Shown here: positions 57,905-64,000 of the stretch, piece by piece
Numbering within the stretch: position 1 is the first letter of the stretch
Layout of the letters: every line of letters begins with the position of its first letter
From: Ruegeria sp. ANG-R
Lineage (GTDB): Bacteria > Pseudomonadota > Alphaproteobacteria > Rhodobacterales > Rhodobacteraceae
Length of the DNA: 64,000 nucleotides
Direction of reading: 5' to 3'
NCBI RefSeq assembly: GCF_000813985.1
Contig: NZ_JWLJ01000012.1
Coordinates: 1-64,000, forward strand
Made by a program: the position numbers and the translations under genes
Notes under the pieces: model-generated
What the model saw: the letters and a program-made list of their open reading frames with translations, nothing else
Database searches by the model: none
What the model was told of the DNA's origin: nothing

Positions 57905-59376
57905 GGGTTATCTCCACTCGTTTCAGGAACAGTATGGTATTGTTCCAGCCCTGAACGTGCCATGCGCTTTCTGAATTCGGACACGGTGCCAGGCCAGAGC
58001 GTTGTGTTGCGCCCGTCGGCGTCCTGATACCAGGATGTGCAGCCCCCGGCTTGCCAGATGCTGTGGGCGTGACGATCCTGCATCTCTTGCGTGAACGCAG
58101 ATTGTTTGTTTGCGTCAGTCTCGACGATCCGAACGCCTTGCCTCTCCATGGCATCAAGAACGCGCCCTACATGGGCGACTTGCGCCTCGATCATCAGGAC
58201 AACCGAATTGTGGCCCAAGCCGGTATGTGGCCCCAGAAGCATGAACAAATTCGGGAACCCGGCGATTGCGGTGCCCAGATTGGCTTTCATACCATCTGCC
58301 CAGGCTTGCTTTAGCGTCAGCCCATCCGCTCCGGTAATGTTCAGTCGCTTGACCATGTCCGTGACATGGAAACCGGTGCCCCAGATCAGGATGTCGGCCT
58401 CGACCCGGGTGCCGTCGGTCGCCGTGATTTCATGCCGATCAATCGAGGCAACGCCATGGGGAACCACGTCCACGTTGTTGCGCGCCAGTGCCGGATACCA
58501 GTCGTTTGAGCTGAGTATCCTTTTGCAGCCGATGGCGTAGTCAGGTGTGAGTGCTTTCTTCAGCGCCGGATCAGAGATTGCACTGTCCATCGCCTGCCGC
58601 CACATCTTCATCGCGAAGGCAACCGCACGCGGCTCTCTCCGGAAGACGCGGTGCCGGAATTCGAACAACAGATAGATCAGATGACGCCGAACACGGGGCA
58701 GCACTGGAAGGCGCCGATACAGGCGTCTTACCCAAGGTGCGATCGGCCCGTCGGGGCGTGGCAGGACATAGGGCGCACTGCGTTGGAAGATGGTGACGTG
58801 TTGTGCCGATTTCGCGATTTCCGGTACGAATTGTACTGCCGACGCACCGGTTCCGATGACGGCGATCCGCTTGCCCGCCAACGCGATATCGTGGTCCCAT
58901 TCGGCCGAATGGAAGCTGGGGCCGGAAAAACTGCAAGCTCCGGGGATGTCAGGTGTCCGGGGGAAGTGCAATGCACCGATGGCCGAAACCAGAAACCGGG
59001 CCGACCAGCGGTGACCGCCCTTTGTTTCAACTTGCCAGCGTGTTCCATCCCAGCGGGCTGAGCTTAGTTCCTGGTAGAACCGGCACAGATCATACAGCCC
59101 CTCGCTGAGGGCGATTTGTTGCAGATAGGATTGGATCTCAGCGCCACCGGCATAGGCCCTGCTCCAATTTGCGTTCAAATGCGTCGCCATCGAGTAGAGA
59201 TGCGAAGGAATATCGCAAGCGACACCGGGATAGGTGTTTTCGCGCCATGTTCCGCCGATATCACCCGCCTTCTCCAATATGACAATGTCAGAGATACCGC
59301 GTCGGCGCGCCTCGAGCGCCATCGTCAGCCCGGAAAAACCCGCACCGATAATTAGCATGTCGGTTTCGGTGGCCAT
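57901..59376 (-). CDS. flavin-containing monooxygenase, Baeyer-Villiger type
   Basis: A 491-aa class B flavoprotein. The FAD site is MLIIGAGFSGLTMALEARRR, the Baeyer-Villiger fingerprint is FSGPSFHSAEWD, and the NADPH Rossmann motif is RIAVIGTGASAVQFVPEIA, with LIWGTGFHVTDM near the C-terminus. It inserts oxygen next to a carbonyl to form an ester or lactone. It is co-transcribed with and overlaps the hydrolase. The substrate is unknown. Confidence 0.93.
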   Translation of the reverse strand: MATETDMLIIGAGFSGLTMALEARRRGISDIVILEKAGDIGGTWRENTYPGVACDIPSHLYSMATHLNANWSRAYAGGAEIQSYLQQIALSEGLYDLCRFYQELSSARWDGTRWQVETKGGHRWSARFLVSAIGALHFPRTPDIPGACSFSGPSFHSAEWDHDIALAGKRIAVIGTGASAVQFVPEIAKSAQHVTIFQRSAPYVLPRPDGPIAPWVRRLYRRLPVLPRVRRHLIYLLFEFRHRVFRREPRAVAFAMKMWRQAMDSAISDPALKKALTPDYAIGCKRILSSNDWYPALARNNVDVVPHGVASIDRHEITATDGTRVEADILIWGTGFHVTDMVKRLNITGADGLTLKQAWADGMKANLGTAIAGFPNLFMLLGPHTGLGHNSVVLMIEAQVAHVGRVLDAMERQGVRIVETDANKQSAFTQEMQDRHAHSIWQAGGCTSWYQDADGRNTTLWPGTVSEFRKRMARSGLEQYHTVPETSGDNP

Positions 59377-59467
59377 ATCTGTTCCAGATCCTCCCGCAAG
59401 GTATCGTCAGGGAATTACCCCGCAATGATATGGGGCCGCACCACCGTCTGAACAGATTGCCTTTGAG

Positions 59468-60268
59468 TCAACCAGTGCCGCTGAGCGCTTCTGCGGGTGG
59501 ACGAGGAAGCGTATCGAGAAGATTGAAAACGCTATCTCGGCACGCGGGGCCAGCCCAGTCCGGTGGGTAAAAGGCCACGGGCAAGTCGGGCTGTCGGAGC
59601 ACCACGCGCCGCCAGCGATGCACCAGTAGCGTGCGCAGCGTTGCGCTTTGAAGTGGCGCGGGTGACCAGTTTTCGGGGCGGGTTCGCGTGGCACGCTCGA
59701 CCGCATCCAGCAACGCCTGACACGATTTACGCAGGTCTTTCGGGCACAGGCGATCCTGCAGCCACGTCGGAGCGGTCCGGGGCGAGATATCAAGACCCAG
59801 CAACCCGTCTGACTGATCCGGTGCGGGACCCGACCCCAGCGCTACACTCCGACTGATCGGGATATAATCGTGGCTGAGCATAACGTCCTCCAGCACCTGC
59901 GTGGTTCCCTCCTGAGCGATCAGCAAATGCCAGCGTTCAGCGGGCGTCGGGCCGCGGGCATAGATGCGTGGAGTAACGGCTGCCGATTGCGTCCTCCCGA
60001 ACTCGCTGAGAACATGCCGCGAGACGCGACCGATGCGATCGCTCTCAATCCAACCATCCTTCCGCAGCCGGTGCAGGGCAACGCGGATGGCTTCGGGTTT
60101 GATGCCCATCGGCTCGATAATCCGTGTCAATGCACCGCCGGAGATCTGAGTGCCGGGCTCCTGCGCCATATCGCCAAAGAGTGATACGATAACCGACCAC
60201 ACCCGCTGGTCATGCGGGTCCGCCAGTTCGGCTACAGTTGTTTCGAACCACGAGTTCTGTTTGCTCAT
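59468..60268 (-). CDS. PaaX-family transcriptional regulator
   Basis: A 266-aa regulator. The N-terminal winged helix is typical (VWSVIVSLFGDMA, ISGGALTRIIEPMGIKPEAI, RVALHRLRKDGWIESDRIGR), followed by the PaaX effector region (YARGPTPAERWHLLI). PaaX represses phenylacetate catabolism and is released by phenylacetyl-CoA. This one probably senses a related CoA thioester or an aromatic intermediate. It sits between the paaZ-type gene and the monooxygenase gene, all on one strand. Confidence 0.9.
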   Translation of the reverse strand: MSKQNSWFETTVAELADPHDQRVWSVIVSLFGDMAQEPGTQISGGALTRIIEPMGIKPEAIRVALHRLRKDGWIESDRIGRVSRHVLSEFGRTQSAAVTPRIYARGPTPAERWHLLIAQEGTTQVLEDVMLSHDYIPISRSVALGSGPAPDQSDGLLGLDISPRTAPTWLQDRLCPKDLRKSCQALLDAVERATRTRPENWSPAPLQSATLRTLLVHRWRRVVLRQPDLPVAFYPPDWAGPACRDSVFNLLDTLPRPPAEALSGTG

Positions 60269-60321
60269 ACGACCAGCTTATCCTGTCCGCGCAAACAAGA
60301 AAAACAGGTATGTGCTGCTGC

Positions 60322-62346
60322 TCAGCAGGCGTTCATTGTCAGCAGCTCATATTCGGCGACCAACTCGTCATCCTGATTTGTCAGGGTCACATGCCAGCGC
60401 ACTTCGCCATATTCGTCGTTCCGTAGCGTCTTCTTTTTGACCGTCAGGCGGACTTTGATGCTGTCACCTGCGACAACGGGTTTCATGAAGCGCAAACCGT
60501 CCAGCCCCGTATTGGCGAGAACCGGCCCCTCGTTCGGTTCGACAAACAGGCCTGCCGCGAAGCTGAGCAACAGATAGCCATGCGCCACCCGGCCCGGGAA
60601 GAACGGATTTCGCGCCGCCGCATCCTCGTCCATATGGGCATAGAAGGTGTCGCCGGTGAAATTGGCGAAGTGTTCGATATCCGCCAGCGAGATGGTGCGG
60701 GAAGCGGTGTGCAGCGTTTCGCCGATGCTCAGTTCGCCGAACTTACGGGTGAAGGGGTGCGCAGGACCTTTGATTTCGGGCGCGCCGGGCACCCAGTTGG
60801 AGCTGATTTCGGTCAGTATGCGCGGCGAACCCTGTATCGCGGTGCGCTGCATATAGTGTTTCACACCGCGCACGCCGCCCATTTCTTCGCCTCCGCCCGC
60901 ACGGCCCGGCCCGCCATGTATCATATGCGGCAGCGGCGAGCCGTGACCCGTCGACTCTGCCATCGAGTCACGGTCGTTGATGTAAATTCGCCCATTATAC
61001 GCCGCCGTGCCCATCACAACATCGCGCGCGACATTGGTGTCGTGGGTGATCAGCGACGTCACCAAAGAGCCCTGACCCCGATTGGCCAACGCCACCGCAT
61101 GATTCAGATCGCGATAGCCCATGAGAGTCGAAACCGGGCCGAATGCCTCGGTGTCATGGATGCGTAGCGCGGTGTCGGGATTGGCGCAGTGGAACAGCAT
61201 CGGGGGAACAAATGCGCCGGTCTCGGGGCCTTGCAGGTCGAACGCATCCGGGTTGCCGAATACCCGTTCGGCCTCTTGCCCGATCAGGGCGGCTTTTTCG
61301 AGTACATCGGCCTTTTGCCCTTTTGACACAAGCGCGCCCATGCGTGTGGTCTCTGCCCGAGGATCGCCGATGGTGATCTTGGCCAGCCGCGCCGACAGCG
61401 CATCAATCACCGCGTTGACCTGCGCCTCGGGCGCAATGATGCGTCGGATGGCCGTGCATTTCTGGCCCGCCTTGGTGGTCATCTCGCGGGTGACTTCCTT
61501 GACAAACAGATCGAACTCGGGCGTGCCGGGTACCGCATCCGGGCCAAGGATCGATGCATTCAGACTGTCCTGTTCGGCCACGAACCGGACTGAATTTTGC
61601 AGTATCGCGGGCGTCTTCCGCAACTTAAGCGCGGTATCCGCAGAGCCGGTAAAGCTGACCACATCCTGACAGCCCAGGTGATCCAGCATGTCGCCCAATC
61701 CGCCCGACACCAACTGCAATGCTCCAGCGGGCAGGATACCGCTGTCCAGCATGATCCGGACGGCCAGTTCGGTCACGTAGCAGCTATTGGTGGCTGGTTT
61801 TACTATGGCCGGAACTCCGGCCAACAAGGTCGGCGCCAGCTTTTCGAGCATCCCCCATACCGGGAAATTGAAAGCGTTGATATGAACCGCCACGCCAAGC
61901 AAGGGCGTGCATATATGCTGGCCAAGAAAAGTACCGTTGCGCGAAAGTTGCTCGGCGTCGCCATCCAGATAAACCTGCGAATCCGGCATCTCTCGCCGTC
62001 CCTTCGAGGCAAAGACAAACATGGTGCCGATGCCGCCATCGATATCGATCAGGTGGTCTTTCTGGGTTGCGCCTGTTTCGAAACTCAGGTCGTAAAGCGC
62101 CTGTTTATGCGCTGAAAGCTCCTGCGCCAGCGCCTTTAACATCCGCGCACGGTCATGAAACGTGAGTTTGCGCAGTGCTGGGCCACCGGTACTGCGCGCG
62201 AAGTCCAGCATGGACTGCACATCAAGCGCCGCGTTCCCGGCAGTTGCGAACGGTGCACCGGTGATGGCGGATGCGATGGTACGTGCGCCGTTTCCAGGCG
62301 CGATCCATGCGCCAGCGGCAAAGCTGGAAATCTGATGCAGGGACAT
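60322..62346 (-). CDS. paaZ: PaaZ-like bifunctional aldehyde dehydrogenase/MaoC hydratase
   Basis: A 674-aa two-domain enzyme started at 62346, where GGAGAAC precedes the ATG. Residues 1 to about 520 are aldehyde dehydrogenase with the catalytic Cys in TTKAGQKCTAIRRI and the VVSFTGSADTALKLRK cofactor loop. About 530-674 are a MaoC-type hydratase (FANFTGDTFYAHMDEDAA, NPFFPGRVAHGYLLLSFAAG). In phenylacetate catabolism PaaZ opens oxepin-CoA and oxidises the resulting aldehyde. It lies directly downstream of TRAP transporter genes. No other paa genes (paaABCDE, paaG, paaK) are in the window. Confidence 0.92.
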   Translation of the reverse strand: MSLHQISSFAAGAWIAPGNGARTIASAITGAPFATAGNAALDVQSMLDFARSTGGPALRKLTFHDRARMLKALAQELSAHKQALYDLSFETGATQKDHLIDIDGGIGTMFVFASKGRREMPDSQVYLDGDAEQLSRNGTFLGQHICTPLLGVAVHINAFNFPVWGMLEKLAPTLLAGVPAIVKPATNSCYVTELAVRIMLDSGILPAGALQLVSGGLGDMLDHLGCQDVVSFTGSADTALKLRKTPAILQNSVRFVAEQDSLNASILGPDAVPGTPEFDLFVKEVTREMTTKAGQKCTAIRRIIAPEAQVNAVIDALSARLAKITIGDPRAETTRMGALVSKGQKADVLEKAALIGQEAERVFGNPDAFDLQGPETGAFVPPMLFHCANPDTALRIHDTEAFGPVSTLMGYRDLNHAVALANRGQGSLVTSLITHDTNVARDVVMGTAAYNGRIYINDRDSMAESTGHGSPLPHMIHGGPGRAGGGEEMGGVRGVKHYMQRTAIQGSPRILTEISSNWVPGAPEIKGPAHPFTRKFGELSIGETLHTASRTISLADIEHFANFTGDTFYAHMDEDAAARNPFFPGRVAHGYLLLSFAAGLFVEPNEGPVLANTGLDGLRFMKPVVAGDSIKVRLTVKKKTLRNDEYGEVRWHVTLTNQDDELVAEYELLTMNAC

Positions 62347-62374
62347 GGTGTTCTCCTGTTTGATGAGGCGAGGC

Positions 62375-63727
62375 TTAATGCCCCAACGCGCCCATTTGCT
62401 GCGGCAGGTACAGAACCACGATGGGCACAAGCACGATCAGCGCGAGGCGGAAGATATCGGCGACCCAGAATGGGGTAACGCCACGAAAGATGGTGCCAGT
62501 CGAAACGTCCCCCACCACACCTTTCAGGATGAAGACGTTCAGGCCCACGGGCGGCGTGATCAGAGAGATTTCGGTGACAACCACAACAACGATGCCGAAC
62601 CAGATCGGGTCATAGCCGAGCGATGTGACCAGCGGGAAGAAGATCGGGACCGTCAGCAACAGCATCGAGAGGGATTCGAAGACGCAACCCAGAATGATGT
62701 AAATGCCAAGGATCATCAGGATCACTACAAAGGGTGACACATCGTAGGCCGTGACCAGTGCGATCAGAGCCTCAGGCAGGCCCGCCAGATTTATGAAGTT
62801 CGAGAAAATCTGCGCGCCGATCAGCACCGCGAACAGCGCCGAGGCAGTAAAACAGGTCTCTTTCAGCACCTCGAAGGTTGAGCCAACGGTCAGGCCACCC
62901 CGAAACAGGGCGATCAGGAACGCTCCGGCGGCGCCCATGCCCGCAGCCTCGGTGGGGGAGAAGGTTAGGTTTAGCGGCTCAAAGTCGAACGCTCCGTAAA
63001 GTCCGCCTATCACCAGAAAGAACAGCAGCAGCACAGCCCAGACCGAACCCAGCGCGCGAATGCGTTCAGACCAGCTGGCGCGTTCCCCGGCGGGCCCGGC
63101 CTCGGGGGTGCGCCAGACAGTCCAGCGCACGGCGAAGAGATAGAAGAGAATGCCCAAAATGCCGGGGATGATACCGGCCATGAACAGTTTCCCGATCGAG
63201 GTTTCGGTGAGCAGCCCATAGATGACGAGAATGACCGAGGGCGGTATCAGGATGCCCAGCGTGCCACCTGCGGCAATCGAGGCTGTCGAGAGCTCATCGG
63301 AATAGCCATATCGACGCATTTCCGGCATGGCGACCTTTGACATGGTCGCGGCTGTGGCCAGTGACGATCCGCAGATAGCCGAGAAACCACCGCAGGCTGC
63401 AACGGTCGCCATGGCGATGCCGCCCCGCATATGCCCCAGAAAGGCGTTGGAAACCGCATAAAGCTCGCGCGCCATGCCGCCTTTGTTCACGAATAATCCC
63501 ATCAGAATGAACAGCGGCACCACCGACAAACCATAGTCCTGCGCGGTGTCGGTGATCTGGCGGCCCACCATGGACATCGCAGCCTTCAGCCCACGCTCGT
63601 CAAAGATCGAGCCGCCGCGTTCGTAGGCAAAACCCAGTGTACCGACAAGGCCCATGGCGAAGACAATGGGCAGGCGCAGCAGCACCAGAATCAAGACAAT
63701 CGCAAATCCGATCAGCGCTGCGGTCAT
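62375..63727 (-). CDS. TRAP transporter large permease (DctM family)
   Basis: A 450-aa, 12-helix membrane protein that drives Na+-coupled solute uptake delivered by a periplasmic binding protein. It shows the DctM pattern: LVLLRLPIVFAMGLVGTLGF, VPLFILMGLFVNKGGMAREL, GGFSAICGSSLATAATMSKV, and GTLGILIPPSVILVIYGLL. The gene is overlapped by its small subunit upstream and is 28 bp before the paaZ-type gene. The imported acid probably feeds that pathway. Confidence 0.95.
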   Translation of the reverse strand: MTAALIGFAIVLILVLLRLPIVFAMGLVGTLGFAYERGGSIFDERGLKAAMSMVGRQITDTAQDYGLSVVPLFILMGLFVNKGGMARELYAVSNAFLGHMRGGIAMATVAACGGFSAICGSSLATAATMSKVAMPEMRRYGYSDELSTASIAAGGTLGILIPPSVILVIYGLLTETSIGKLFMAGIIPGILGILFYLFAVRWTVWRTPEAGPAGERASWSERIRALGSVWAVLLLFFLVIGGLYGAFDFEPLNLTFSPTEAAGMGAAGAFLIALFRGGLTVGSTFEVLKETCFTASALFAVLIGAQIFSNFINLAGLPEALIALVTAYDVSPFVVILMILGIYIILGCVFESLSMLLLTVPIFFPLVTSLGYDPIWFGIVVVVVTEISLITPPVGLNVFILKGVVGDVSTGTIFRGVTPFWVADIFRLALIVLVPIVVLYLPQQMGALGH

Positions 63728-64000
63728 TACATAGGCTCCGACAGAGAATTGGGGGCAAAGGCTTTGAGCAGGCCGGTCGCTATCATCACCAGCGCCGTTA
63801 CGGCGACGGAAAGCGTGATGAACCAGCCGATCAGATATGTCGGGATCGAGAGGTATTCGGTGACGTCTCCGTAATCCCTTGCGCGTTCAGCGAGAATCCA
63901 GACGCGCTGAACCGGCCAGAACAGCATGACGCCACTGGCCAGATAAATCACGACATCCCGGGCACGCGACAGATGCAGGCGATGGAAAATACCGTCAGTC
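63727..64000 (-). CDS. TRAP transporter small permease (DctQ), truncated by the window edge
   Basis: The frame is open to the window end, so the 5' part is missing. What is visible includes VVIYLASGVMLFWPVQRVWI and YLSIPTYLIGWFITLSVAVT, two of the four membrane helices of DctQ proteins, and the C-terminus. A GTG at 63951 is not the real start. It overlaps the DctM start by about one base. Confidence 0.9.
   Translation of the reverse strand, partial: TDGIFHRLHLSRARDVVIYLASGVMLFWPVQRVWILAERARDYGDVTEYLSIPTYLIGWFITLSVAVTALVMIATGLLKAFAPNSLSEPM

Overview
The window looks like the chromosome of a marine alphaproteobacterium of the Rhodobacteraceae (Roseobacter/Ruegeria type). This is inferred from protein style, a TRAP transporter, a PaaZ-type gene, an ectoine-synthase-like gene and a prophage of the kind seen in that family. 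No 16S gene or other decisive marker is present.

Host left arm (1-17.0 kb). An RND efflux pair (adaptor and permease, minus strand) and a small RHH-like protein come first. A LysR regulator then diverges from a two-gene operon of a short-chain dehydrogenase and a solitary EctC-like protein. A stretch of debris (about 7.8-9.05 kb) follows, with an IS-like remnant, a frameshifted dehydrogenase stub and a decayed copy of a phage tail gene. Next is a signalling cluster: a soluble PAS-PAS-PAS hybrid kinase and an OmpR-type regulator diverge from an alpha/beta hydrolase, a methyltransferase, a truncated haemoglobin and a class III adenylate cyclase. The divergent promoter region carries five copies of a TGTTTCAAT-type motif. 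A frameshifted PD-(D/E)XK nuclease gene closes the arm.

Prophage (17,014-56,647; 39,634 bp). This is an essentially complete transposable, Mu-like prophage. It has a perfect 5-bp target duplication (ACAGG) and terminal transposase-site arrays spaced like Mu L1-L3 and R1-R2. The left part is Mu-like: LexA-type repressor, Ner, MuA, MuB, Gam, HU, GemA and a Mor-like activator. Lysis genes, terminase, portal, protease/scaffold and capsid follow. The tail is P2-like: sheath, tube, E/E' with a canonical -1 frameshift heptamer, tape measure, U, X, D, V, W, J, I and H. Accessory genes include an Acb2/Tad1-like cyclic-nucleotide sponge candidate, an adenine methylase, a PLA2-like protein, a collagen-like fibre and several minus-strand morons. 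The portal gene is fused to a MuF domain and a probable nuclease-toxin domain. A 17-bp palindrome occurs three times, always shortly upstream of a plus-strand start, and may be the site of the phage's own activator.

Host right arm (56.7-64.0 kb). A tRNA-Met sits next to the prophage. A minus-strand catabolic set follows: TRAP transporter, PaaZ-type ALDH-MaoC fusion, PaaX-family regulator, Baeyer-Villiger-type monooxygenase and alpha/beta hydrolase. Spacings are short enough for one or two operons acting on an aromatic or cyclic carbonyl substrate.
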